Source: an uncultured Clostridia bacterium (GTDB lineage Bacteria > Bacillota > Clostridia > Oscillospirales > Acutalibacteraceae). Taken from it: 48,312 nt of DNA. Below, in pieces: positions 14,495 to 21,983 of this stretch. The stretch spans positions 1 through 48,312 of the forward strand of contig CANQUS010000013.1 of the NCBI GenBank assembly GCA_947627055.1. Reading direction: 5' to 3'. The notes below the pieces were generated by a model. It made no database searches, was not told the origin of the DNA, and worked only from the letters and a program-made list of their open reading frames with translations. The number at the start of each line of letters is the position of its first letter. The first letter of the stretch is position 1. Made by a program: the position numbers and the translations under genes.

Positions 14495-14840
14495 GGAAAA
14501 ATTAAAATCACTTTCCAAAAACATAAGGGAAGAACAAAAGAGGTGGATTGAAATATTGCAGAACGGCTGTAATGACCCTGCGTGGTGTGACGGGCTGAAT
14601 ATGAATTTAATCCGCAACCACATAATCTGCTACAAAAAGCAAATACAAAATATTTGTGATGAAACAGGGCTATCTTTGCCGAGCGAATATTACACGCCAA
14701 CACCGCCTAAAGTTGACAACTCATATATGGCGAACCTAAAGCAAAAAGACAGGGTGGAGAGGTTGAGAAGCTACTACGGCGAAAAAGAGTTTGCAAGGGA
14801 AACGCCAAAATATAATGAAAACCAGTTAAGTTTTGTGTAG
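14475..14840 (+). CDS. Hypothetical protein
   Basis: A 121-residue protein. ATG 14475 is six bases from GGAGG, better than the in-frame TTG at 14469. Helical N-terminus, a segment with three cysteines, and a proline-rich linker (YYTPTPPKV). No known domain. Confidence 0.6.
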   Translation: MKPVGNEEKLKSLSKNIREEQKRWIEILQNGCNDPAWCDGLNMNLIRNHIICYKKQIQNICDETGLSLPSEYYTPTPPKVDNSYMANLKQKDRVERLRSYYGEKEFARETPKYNENQLSFV

Positions 14841-14858
14841 AAATGGAGGAATTGCGAT

Positions 14859-14993
14859 ATGGAAGAGAAATATACATTAGAACAAATCATAGACGCTATC
14901 GTACAGGCTGACGACGCAATTATTGAGGCTATTCGGTACGAGGATAGGGAAGCGTTAGAAGATATTTTGCAGGAATATTTAAGCGATAACTAA
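14859..14993 (+). CDS. Small acidic protein
   Basis: A 44-residue highly acidic helical protein, the last gene before the terminase operon. Its stop codon overlaps the conserved promoter box at 14992. Unknown; small size and charge would suit an inhibitor or DNA mimic, which is speculation. Confidence 0.55.
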   Translation: MEEKYTLEQIIDAIVQADDAIIEAIRYEDREALEDILQEYLSDN

Positions 14994-15027
14994 AATGGTA
15001 CGAACGCCTCAAAATCTGCATTACAAT
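14992..15027 (+). promoter_or_regulatory. Conserved phage promoter copy 1 (terminase operon)
   Basis: AAAATGGTAC at 14992-15001, 20 bases, then TACAAT at 15022-15027. The identical 10-mer recurs at 23409, 27586 and 45517 with 20-21 bases to TATAAT. There is no TTGACA-like -35 box. It precedes the small terminase gene by about 40 bases and is probably the main late promoter. Confidence 0.7.
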
Positions 15028-15067
15028 ATAATTAGCATATTGTCAAAATGAAAAGGAAGGTGGTGTA

Positions 15068-15562
15068 ATGGCTCAAAGGCTTACCGACAGACAGAAAAAG
15101 AAAATAATCGCTGATTATGTGGAGCTTGGGAGCTATAACGCCACCGCCAAGAAGAACGGCGTATCAAGAAACACTGTCAAAAAAATAGTTATGGGCGACA
15201 GCGAAAGTGCCACAAAATGCCAACAAAAAAAGGAACAAAACACCCTTGATATGCTTGCATATATGGAAAAACGCAAACAAAAGGCGCAGGGCGTGTTGGA
15301 CAAGTATCTGACCGCCCTAGCAAACCCTGACAAGATAGAGGCGGCGAAACTGTCCGAAGTGGCTACGGCTATGGGTATCTTAATGGATAAATTTATCAAC
15401 AATCCGCTGAAACACGAAGTTGACCAGCAGAAGCTTGAAATTGAGCTTTTAAAGCTTGAAAGCCAGATAAAAGACAACCAGCCCGATGATGAGGCAGAGG
15501 ATAACTTTATGGAGGCGCTGAACGATACGGCGGCGCAGGTGTGGGACAATGGCGAACATTGA
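15068..15562 (+). CDS. terS: Terminase small subunit
   Basis: A 164-residue protein behind AAGGAAGGTGG. An N-terminal helix-turn-helix (residues about 7-40, with NATAKKNGVSRNTVKKI) would recognise the packaging site, and a coiled-coil helical region follows for oligomerisation. The end overlaps the large subunit gene by 14 bases. Confidence 0.85.
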   Translation: MAQRLTDRQKKKIIADYVELGSYNATAKKNGVSRNTVKKIVMGDSESATKCQQKKEQNTLDMLAYMEKRKQKAQGVLDKYLTALANPDKIEAAKLSEVATAMGILMDKFINNPLKHEVDQQKLEIELLKLESQIKDNQPDDEAEDNFMEALNDTAAQVWDNGEH

Positions 15563-16922
15563 CGAAAGAATAACCAATCTCAAAGAGTCTATAGCCAAAC
15601 GCAACGAAGCGATGAAAGCCAAAGTCAAAAAGCAGGGCTTTAAATTCAAGCCGTTTTCAGAAAAGCAGAAAAAAGTCTTGACTTGGTGGTGTCCTGTAAG
15701 CCCTGTCAAGGACGCAGACGGCATCATCGCGGACGGCGCAATAAGAAGTGGCAAAACACTGTCAATGTCGCTTTCATTTGTCTTGTGGGCTATGGAAAGC
15801 TTTAACGGACAGAATTTTATAATGGCAGGAAAAACGGTAGGGAGCTTTAGACGAAATGTCTTATTTTGGCTCAAACAGATGTTGACAAGCCGAAACTATC
15901 AGCTATCGGAAAAACGCGCCGAAAACCTGTTAATTGTAGCCAAGGGCGATACAGTCAACTACTTTTATATTTTCGGCGGCAAAGATGAGCGCTCACAAGA
16001 CCTAGTGCAAGGCATAACCGCAGCAGGCGCATTTTTTGACGAGGTTGCGCTAATGCCTGAAAGCTTTGTAAATCAGGCTACAGGGCGATTATCAGTCGCA
16101 GGCTCTAAAATGTGGTTTAACTGCAACCCCGAAAGCCCACAACATTGGTTTAAGGTCAACTGGATTGACAAATGCAAGTGCCACTTATCAGATGACGAAA
16201 TTGCCCAAATGGAAGCCGAGGGCAAAGCGCCTAAGAATTTGATTTACCTGCATTTTACGATGGAGGACAACCTGTCGCTTGCTGAGGACATAAAGAAGCG
16301 CTACAGGAGTATGTATGTAGGAGTATTCTTTAAGCGCTACATCGAGGGCTTGTGGTGTGTTGCAGAGGGCTTAGTTTACTCTATGTTTGATGAGGGTAAA
16401 CATATCAAAGATGAGCATATAAAAGGCGTTAAAGAGTGGGTTGTATCGATTGACTACGGTACTGTAAATCCGTTCGCCGCAGGCTTGTGGGCTTTTGACG
16501 GGCGACGCGCACAGAAAGAATACGAGTATTACTACGATAGCAGGGAAACAGGCATAAGGCGCGACGACGAAACGCATTACAATGAGCTGTGCAAGCTGAT
16601 AGGGGATAGGCGTGTGGAATATATCATCGTAGACCCGTCTGCTGCCTCATTTATCGAGTGTATTAACAAGCATGGGGATTACATAGCAAAAGGCGCGATA
16701 AATGATGTGCTTGACGGAATACGGGTGCAGACGACATTTCTAAACAAGGGCATTATCAGCTATTACAAGGACTGTAGGGCGACTATATCAGAATATGGGC
16801 TGTATTCTTGGGATATGGAGAATACGGAAGACGCGGTAGTGAAGGAGTTCGACCACTGTATGGACAGTGATAGGTACTTTTGCTATACATTTTTACGGAC
16901 GAGGTTAAGGTGGAGGTATTAA
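15549..16922 (+). CDS. terL: Terminase large subunit (PBSX family)
   Basis: A 457-residue packaging motor. The ATPase half has a Walker A-like GAIRSGKT (about residues 62-69) and Walker B AFFDEVAL (about 160-167), then the coupling FNCNPESP. The nuclease half has SIDYGTVNP (about 299-307), VDPSAAS (about 358-364) and a C-terminal D-H-x-M-D motif, the RNase H-like metal site. The family is that of PBSX/A118-type siphophages, which are usually headful packagers. Confidence 0.92.
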   Translation: MANIDERITNLKESIAKRNEAMKAKVKKQGFKFKPFSEKQKKVLTWWCPVSPVKDADGIIADGAIRSGKTLSMSLSFVLWAMESFNGQNFIMAGKTVGSFRRNVLFWLKQMLTSRNYQLSEKRAENLLIVAKGDTVNYFYIFGGKDERSQDLVQGITAAGAFFDEVALMPESFVNQATGRLSVAGSKMWFNCNPESPQHWFKVNWIDKCKCHLSDDEIAQMEAEGKAPKNLIYLHFTMEDNLSLAEDIKKRYRSMYVGVFFKRYIEGLWCVAEGLVYSMFDEGKHIKDEHIKGVKEWVVSIDYGTVNPFAAGLWAFDGRRAQKEYEYYYDSRETGIRRDDETHYNELCKLIGDRRVEYIIVDPSAASFIECINKHGDYIAKGAINDVLDGIRVQTTFLNKGIISYYKDCRATISEYGLYSWDMENTEDAVVKEFDHCMDSDRYFCYTFLRTRLRWRY

Positions 16923-16925
16923 CGT

Positions 16926-17189
16926 ATGACAGATGAAAGATTGCAAAAGTTAGAGAAAATAATGTATGTTCAAGATATAACAATCGAGGCAAAAGCGATA
17001 TATGCTTATCTTTGTAGTTTTGAAAGTTTTGCAAGAAATCCGCTTGTAAGTGACATTTTGTATGATTTGAATATATCGAAAAACAGGTTTCACAAGCACA
17101 TAAATATTCTTATCGAAAAAGGATATGTGGAACGGAAACGGCTCAAAACAGGAAATTTATACAGCGGCACGATGTATAAGCTGAAATAG
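16926..17189 (+). CDS. HTH protein between terminase and portal
   Basis: An 87-residue protein behind GGAGG. A winged-helix pattern (residues about 20-75: AIYAYLCSF, then LVSDILYDLNISKNRFHKHINILIEKGYV) matches replication-initiator-like or MarR-like HTH domains. It interrupts the usual terminase-portal pair and is slightly more AT-rich than its neighbours, so it may be an acquired regulator. Confidence 0.65.
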   Translation: MTDERLQKLEKIMYVQDITIEAKAIYAYLCSFESFARNPLVSDILYDLNISKNRFHKHINILIEKGYVERKRLKTGNLYSGTMYKLK

Positions 17190-17209
17190 ATTTGGCGGTG
17201 ATACAACAA

Positions 17210-18625
17210 ATGGGATTAATTAACTGGATAAAGGCGGTGTGGAATAAGTTGTTTAAAAAAGAAATAGAGGAAAAATTTGACACAAAAATCCTGCTATCTA
17301 ATGCAATGGAAACATACATAGATAGGTTTTACCACATAACGACAGGACACCCAATGTGGGAAGATATTGAAGACGATATAGAGAGTATCAATTTTGCAGG
17401 CTACATTGACGATGTGACCGCAGGACTTGTCACGCTTGACGCAAAAATCGAACTGCCCGACACAGTAAGGGGTAAGATGTTGCAGGAAAGCGCGGATTAT
17501 GTGTTACAGGTGTTAAATGATAAAGTATCAGAGGCACTCGGAAACGCGGGGCTGATGTTTAAACCAAATGGCAAAAATGTAGACTACATCGAGCCAGGGA
17601 ATTTTGCGCCGACGGAGGTAGACAGTAACGGGAACATCTTAGGCTGCGTATTCCAACAGCAGATAAAGAGAAAGGACTACACCTACACGCGCCTAGAGTG
17701 GCACAGGTTTGAAGAAATAGACGGCAATCGCGAATACCGCCTTTCCAACTACGCATACAAGTCAGCAAGCGACAGCGGTATCGGCGAGCCTTGCGAACTG
17801 TCGGAAGTGCCTGAATGGGCTAATTTTTACGAAGATATCCACATTCAAGGCGTGAAAAAGCCACTGTACGCCTATTTCAAGAACCCAGCGCCGAACCGCC
17901 TAGACCGTACAAGTCCGTTAGGCGTGCCGATTTGGCATAATTGCATAAAAGAGTTAAAGGATTTAGATGTGGCTTGGGGGCGTAAGAGTGGTGAAATTGA
18001 GGATAGCAAGCACATAACATTTCTACCTGAAACCGCTATCAGGTGGGCAGAGATGAAAAAGGAAAAGCTTCCAAGATTTCTACGAGCATTGCAGACGGGC
18101 AATGCAGAGGATAACGAAGTTAGAGAGCATACCGCTACGCTACTGACCGAGCAGCGCATAAAGGACATAAATTCAATCTTGGCTATGATTTCTATGAAGT
18201 GCGGATTTTCACAGGGCTTTTTTGTCTTAGACGAAAAAACAGGAATGATGACCGCCACACAGGTGGAAGCTGACGACCAAGAAACAATAAGGACTATAAA
18301 AAACATTCGTGACGCATTGCAGAAGTGCCTTGAAGATTTGTTTTATGCCCTGAATGTAATGATTGATGTTGACGACCGTAACGAAGAAATACCAGCAGAA
18401 GATTTTAACGAGCTGATTAAGAACACTACCTTTGATTTTGGGGATATTCTCTACAATTACTCCGAGGATAAGGCAATGTGGTATCAATATGTCAATCAGG
18501 GTTATGTGCCTGCATACCAGTATTTCACAAAGTTTGAGGGAATGGCAGAAGATGAGGCGAAAAAAATGGTAGATGAGGCTAAGGGCGAGAATGAGGCGCA
18601 AGAAGGTTTGTTTGGGGAGGAATAA
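17210..18625 (+). CDS. Portal protein
   Basis: A 471-residue portal. ATG 17210 (MGLINWIKAVW) is preferred to TTG 17192 because GGCGGTGAT precedes it at normal spacing. Gene order after the terminase, length and composition fit the SPP1/A118-type portal family, which forms the dodecameric ring at the capsid vertex and the channel for DNA. Confidence 0.88.
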   Translation: MGLINWIKAVWNKLFKKEIEEKFDTKILLSNAMETYIDRFYHITTGHPMWEDIEDDIESINFAGYIDDVTAGLVTLDAKIELPDTVRGKMLQESADYVLQVLNDKVSEALGNAGLMFKPNGKNVDYIEPGNFAPTEVDSNGNILGCVFQQQIKRKDYTYTRLEWHRFEEIDGNREYRLSNYAYKSASDSGIGEPCELSEVPEWANFYEDIHIQGVKKPLYAYFKNPAPNRLDRTSPLGVPIWHNCIKELKDLDVAWGRKSGEIEDSKHITFLPETAIRWAEMKKEKLPRFLRALQTGNAEDNEVREHTATLLTEQRIKDINSILAMISMKCGFSQGFFVLDEKTGMMTATQVEADDQETIRTIKNIRDALQKCLEDLFYALNVMIDVDDRNEEIPAEDFNELIKNTTFDFGDILYNYSEDKAMWYQYVNQGYVPAYQYFTKFEGMAEDEAKKMVDEAKGENEAQEGLFGEE

Positions 18626-18628
18626 AGT

Positions 18629-18967
18629 ATGGAAAACAAAAAAGTAAACATTCTTGGAACAGAGTACACAATTTCAGAAAAGACCAAGGAGGAAGATAAA
18701 TTTTTAAAAGATTGTGACGGCTATTGTGACAAAACAGTATGTAAAATTGTCGTCTTGGCAAAAGATGATGATTGCGAGATAGAAGATTTTACCTCACACC
18801 AAAACAAGGTGCTGAGGCACGAAATTATCCACGCATATCACTTTGAGTCTGGAATTGCAGAGAATTTTGAAAACAAACAGTATGGATTTTCTGAAACACT
18901 GATTGACTGGTTTGCGATACAGTCACCAAAGATTTTTAAGACATTCCAAGAGCTAGGCATTTTGTAG
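18629..18967 (+). CDS. HExxH metalloprotease-like protein
   Basis: A 112-residue protein containing HEIIHAYHFESG (about residues 71-82), a zinc-metallopeptidase motif, then a segment LIDWFAIQSPKIF. Similar small zincin-like proteins occur beside portal genes in Clostridia phages. A role in head morphogenesis or in cleaving host factors is possible; there is no experimental link that I know of. Confidence 0.65.
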   Translation: MENKKVNILGTEYTISEKTKEEDKFLKDCDGYCDKTVCKIVVLAKDDDCEIEDFTSHQNKVLRHEIIHAYHFESGIAENFENKQYGFSETLIDWFAIQSPKIFKTFQELGIL

Positions 18968-18977
18968 GGGTGATACA

Positions 18978-19409
18978 ATGCAGCTAAACAACCACATAGG
19001 CAATGTTGACATACGGCTTGACACGAGCAGGATTGACGGCAATCTGAAAGAAGCACAAAAACTGTTGAATATGCAAGTTGTAGCGGACAGCGACCCGTTT
19101 GTGCCATTTCAACAGGGTGGACTGCGTGAGAAAGTAGACTATCCAAAGGGCATATATGGCGGTGAGATTGAATACAGTAGCATATATGCACACTATCAAT
19201 ATATGGGGATTGTCTACGGCCCGAATTATCCTATAAGGGACAGTGACGGTAATGTTATAGGTTGGCGTTCGCCACCCGTAAAGCACCCAACAGACAGACC
19301 ACTAACTTACAAAACCCCAGGCACAGGCAGCCATTGGTTTGAAAAGGCCAAGGCGCAGCACAAGGGCGAATGGGTAAAACTGGTTAAGCAGACTGCAGGA
19401 AAGGAGTAG
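18978..19409 (+). CDS. Minor capsid / neck protein (Minor_capsid_2-like)
   Basis: A 143-residue protein with the pattern V-P-F-Q-Q-G-G-L-R then YAHYQYMG(I)VYGPNYP and a C-terminal HWFEKAK, as in the phage minor capsid 2 / tail completion family. In relatives it lies after the major capsid gene; here it lies upstream, next to the portal. Confidence 0.7.
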   Translation: MQLNNHIGNVDIRLDTSRIDGNLKEAQKLLNMQVVADSDPFVPFQQGGLREKVDYPKGIYGGEIEYSSIYAHYQYMGIVYGPNYPIRDSDGNVIGWRSPPVKHPTDRPLTYKTPGTGSHWFEKAKAQHKGEWVKLVKQTAGKE

Positions 19410-19413
19410 CAAA

Positions 19414-19719
19414 ATGGGAAGATTAAGAGCAGGCGATATTGTACAGCATTTCAAGCGTGAAACTGTGGAAAATAAACACAGTATGGATTACCTGTATATC
19501 ATTGAAACTGTAGCAACGCACACAGAAACAAATGAAAAACTGGTTATATATCGTGCAATGTACCAAGACGAAGAAAGAGGCGTGCATTATAACGCATTTG
19601 CAAGACCTTATGAAGAATTTATGTCAGAGGTAGACCACGAGAAATACCCAAACATTAAGCAAAAATACAGATTTGAAAAATTTGACTTGATGGCGGTTAT
19701 AACAAATGCTAACACCTGA
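19414..19719 (+). CDS. DUF1653 protein
   Basis: A 101-residue protein matching DUF1653: G-D-I-V-x-H-F-K-R near the start, YLYIIETVATHTET, LVIYRAMYQ and RPYEEFMSEV. DUF1653 is common in bacteria and phages; its function is unknown. The stop region overlaps the next gene by 14 bases. Confidence 0.75.
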   Translation: MGRLRAGDIVQHFKRETVENKHSMDYLYIIETVATHTETNEKLVIYRAMYQDEERGVHYNAFARPYEEFMSEVDHEKYPNIKQKYRFEKFDLMAVITNANT

Positions 19720-20962
19720 TTATTTCACCAACAAAGAGGACAGGCTTTTAGAACTCTACCAACAATTGGAAGATTTTATCCTGAAGGACATAACGCGCCG
19801 CATACTATCCGCCGAAAGAATGACCGCGACCGCCGACCGCCTGATATGGAAGCTTAAGCAAATGGGCGAAAGCCAAGCCGAGATTGAGAAAAAGCTCCAA
19901 AAAATGAGCGGACTGACAAAAAAGGAACTGCGTAGGCTATTGCAGGACGCTGTACTTACATCGTGGCAGGACGACAAGGCGACGCTTAATCAGATAGGCG
20001 TAAAGTTGTCTAATCCGCTTGAAAATGCTGCTGTAATCCGCATTATGGACGCAGAATATAAAAAGAGCTTAGGCGAGCTAGAGCGCCTAACACGCACGAC
20101 AATGAAGCAATCACAGATTGATTTAATCAATATGCTTGACGAGGCAGAATTAAGGATAGCAAGCGGTGTACAGAGCTATTCTGCGGCGGCGTGTGAGATT
20201 TTGGACAGGTACGCAGGACAGGGGATATATGTGGATTACCCGACAGGGGCAAGGCTGACACTGGAGGCGGCGGTTAGGCTGAATGTAGTCACCAGTATGA
20301 ACCAAACGGCGGCACAAGTGACAAATCAGTACATAGTTGAGGCAAAAACAAATTATGTGTTGGTGAGCGCCCATTTAGGCGCACGAATAGCTCAAAAAGG
20401 ACAGCCACCACTCGCAGACCATAGCACTTGGCAGGGAAAAGTGTATTGCATACGGGGAAGTGAGCCAAACTACCCTAATTTGTCGGAAGCGACGGGGTAT
20501 AACATAAATCCCGAAACAGGCGTTGGAACTGTAGTTAATCCGCTAGGCTTGCATGGCTATAATTGCAGGCACAGTCACAAACCTTGGGATTTACGCCTAC
20601 GCAATCCATATACCGATGAAAACGGCAATCTCAAAATTGACACAGACGAAAACCGCAAGCTCTACGAGCTACAGCAAAAGCAAAGGGCAATGGAACGCGC
20701 AATCAGGAAAACAAAGCGCCGACTGATCGAAAAGGGCGAGCAGATAAATTTTGTCCCCGATGCTGAAAAGGATAAGCTCCAAAAGGAATATGACAAGCTA
20801 TCCTACCATTGGACACAGCAAAACAAGGCATACAACGATTTTTGCAAGCAAAATGACCTACAACCGCAATATGACCGCACAAAGTTAGCCGACTTTGGCA
20901 CAGCACAGACAAAACGGGCGAATAAGGCGGCGAGAAATTATGAAAAGGGGAAAGAAAAATGA
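19706..20962 (+). CDS. Minor capsid protein (Phage_min_cap2)
   Basis: A 418-residue protein of the minor capsid / MuF-like group: helical N-terminal two thirds, then VSAHLGARIAQKGQPPLADHSTWQGKVYCI and a later GLHGYNCRHS motif with conserved histidines and cysteine. Such proteins enter the head with the portal and may be ejected. Highly charged C-terminal tail. Confidence 0.8.
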   Translation: MLTPDYFTNKEDRLLELYQQLEDFILKDITRRILSAERMTATADRLIWKLKQMGESQAEIEKKLQKMSGLTKKELRRLLQDAVLTSWQDDKATLNQIGVKLSNPLENAAVIRIMDAEYKKSLGELERLTRTTMKQSQIDLINMLDEAELRIASGVQSYSAAACEILDRYAGQGIYVDYPTGARLTLEAAVRLNVVTSMNQTAAQVTNQYIVEAKTNYVLVSAHLGARIAQKGQPPLADHSTWQGKVYCIRGSEPNYPNLSEATGYNINPETGVGTVVNPLGLHGYNCRHSHKPWDLRLRNPYTDENGNLKIDTDENRKLYELQQKQRAMERAIRKTKRRLIEKGEQINFVPDAEKDKLQKEYDKLSYHWTQQNKAYNDFCKQNDLQPQYDRTKLADFGTAQTKRANKAARNYEKGKEK

Positions 20963-21198
20963 TAAAAGATTATAGGCAACTTGAAGCAAAGCTATTTGCA
21001 GAAGAAGCAAAGCTATTTGCAGAACACAAACCCAACATAAAAGCAGCATACACAGTACATGAACTAAATACCGACAAAATAAACAGCCTTGATGATTGCA
21101 AGAAAATCTTAAAATTTTTATGTAGTATGTCCATAAAGCCATTGCCAAGTGGCGTTGAATACGGCGGTTTTGAAAAAGTGAAAGAATATTTTGATTAA
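20959..21198 (+). CDS. Hypothetical protein with internal duplication
   Basis: A 79-residue protein overlapping the previous gene by ATGA. A perfect 21-bp tandem duplication (20983-21003 and 21004-21024) gives EAKLFAE twice. It is the last gene before the integration cassette. Function unknown. Confidence 0.6.
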   Translation: MIKDYRQLEAKLFAEEAKLFAEHKPNIKAAYTVHELNTDKINSLDDCKKILKFLCSMSIKPLPSGVEYGGFEKVKEYFD

Positions 21199-21206
21199 TT
21201 TTGCAT

Positions 21207-21251
21207 AAATCACCTCCAATCAGCATACATTTTTATTATGGGAGGTGATTT
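21207..21251 (+). promoter_or_regulatory. Hairpin sequestering a ribosome binding site
   Basis: AAATCACCTCC (21207-21217) is the exact reverse complement of GGAGGTGATTT (21241-21251), which contains the ribosome binding site of the gene at 21253. The 11-bp stem with a 23-nt loop would hide the site in the mRNA, suggesting translational control. Confidence 0.6.
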
Positions 21252-21252
21252 T

Positions 21253-21417
21253 GTGGAAGTCACAGCGTACATCAACGGCGTAAAAGTGCCGAGGGAAGAG
21301 CTTAAAAACTACGAGATAAAGAATGAGGGCGTAAAAAGAATACTGCGTGAGGCTATGCGTAGGATTGAAAGGGAACGGCAGGAGAAAGAGGCAAAAGAAA
21401 AAGAGGCGGGGGAATAA
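21253..21417 (+). CDS. Small protein, MEVTAY family copy 2
   Basis: A 54-residue protein with GTG start, paralogous to 2044-2184 over its N-terminus (MEVTAYINGVK, E-E-L-K-N) but with a longer, very charged C-terminal helix. Its ribosome binding site is locked in a perfect hairpin and its stop codon lies in the loop of a terminator hairpin. Function unknown. Confidence 0.65.
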   Translation: MEVTAYINGVKVPREELKNYEIKNEGVKRILREAMRRIERERQEKEAKEKEAGE

Positions 21418-21440
21418 TTCCCCCGCCTCTTGCTTTATAC
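21403..21440. terminator. Bidirectional hairpin terminator
   Basis: A perfect 12-bp stem (21403-21414 with 21418-21429) with a 3-nt loop formed by the stop codon of the preceding gene. On the minus strand it is followed by TTTTTCTTTT, a strong terminator for the gene at 21463-21630. On the plus strand the tail (TTGCTTTAT) is weaker. It closes the head operon before the integrase cassette. Confidence 0.75.
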
Positions 21441-21462
21441 AATTGCTTGAAAATTAATTTTT

Positions 21463-21630
21463 TTACTCCTCAACGCGGTAATCGTTGAGGATAAACTCAA
21501 GTGCCTTGGCGTAGTCGCCGAGGTTGTAGTCCTCGTGCTTCTCGCCGTATCGGCTGACTGTCACACACCAGTCGCCGCTTGCTGCCTCGTAAAGGCTGTA
21601 TTCCGTTCCCTCAATGCTATACATTTTCAT
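21463..21630 (-). CDS. Small minus-strand protein of the integration cassette
   Basis: A 55-residue protein starting behind AAAGGAGG: MKMYSIEGTEYSLYEAASG..., rich in aromatic and acidic residues, ending NDYRVEE. It has its own promoter (minus strand, 21669-21677 extended -10) and a strong terminator. Divergent from the ribbon-helix-helix gene across shared operators, so it is probably expressed in the lysogen or controlled with integrase. Possible excision or immunity factor, unproven. Confidence 0.65.
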   Translation of the reverse strand: MKMYSIEGTEYSLYEAASGDWCVTVSRYGEKHEDYNLGDYAKALEFILNDYRVEE

Positions 21631-21668
21631 TTCCTCCTTTATTCTTAGGGCTTTTCCCTTTCGTTGAT

Positions 21669-21779
21669 ATTATACCAACATATTTGTACACATATATCAA
21701 TAGGCAAAAATAACCAAAATGTACACATATAAATTGTGCATATAGTATAATTGTACAAATATATGAAAAGTGCTAGAAT
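21669..21779. promoter_or_regulatory. Divergent promoters with three TGTACAMATAT operators
   Basis: TGTACA(C/A)ATAT occurs at 21685, 21720 and 21752 in the same orientation, spaced 35 and 32 bases. The leftward promoter has an extended -10 TGGTATAAT (plus 21669-21677). Rightward candidates are TTGTAC-17-TAGAAT (21752-21779 region), overlapping the third site, and TATAAT at 21746 preceded by AAAATGTAC, a one-base-deleted version of the conserved phage box. The likely ligand is the ribbon-helix-helix protein encoded next. Confidence 0.6.
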
Positions 21780-21800
21780 TAAGCTGAAAGGAGTGTTGTT

Positions 21801-21983
21801 ATGGTTAGTAAATCACAGCAAGAGGCTGTAGCAAGATATAAAGCGAAAGTATATAAGCGCATACCATTAGATGTAAGGAACGAAGAATACAAGGCTATAA
21901 AGGAATATGCGGACAGGACGGGTGAAAGTGTCAACGGCTTTATCCGCCGTATCATAAAGGAAAAAATCGGGGTGGAACAATGA
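21801..21983 (+). CDS. Ribbon-helix-helix (Arc-type) regulator
   Basis: A 60-residue protein with a short beta strand (YKRIPLDV), then two helices (NEEYKAIKEYADRTG and SVNGFIRRIIKEKI), the Arc/CopG fold. It is coupled to the integrase gene by ATGA overlap. I infer that it represses the divergent promoters through the repeated TGTACA sites, thus controlling integrase. Confidence 0.8.
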   Translation: MVSKSQQEAVARYKAKVYKRIPLDVRNEEYKAIKEYADRTGESVNGFIRRIIKEKIGVEQ

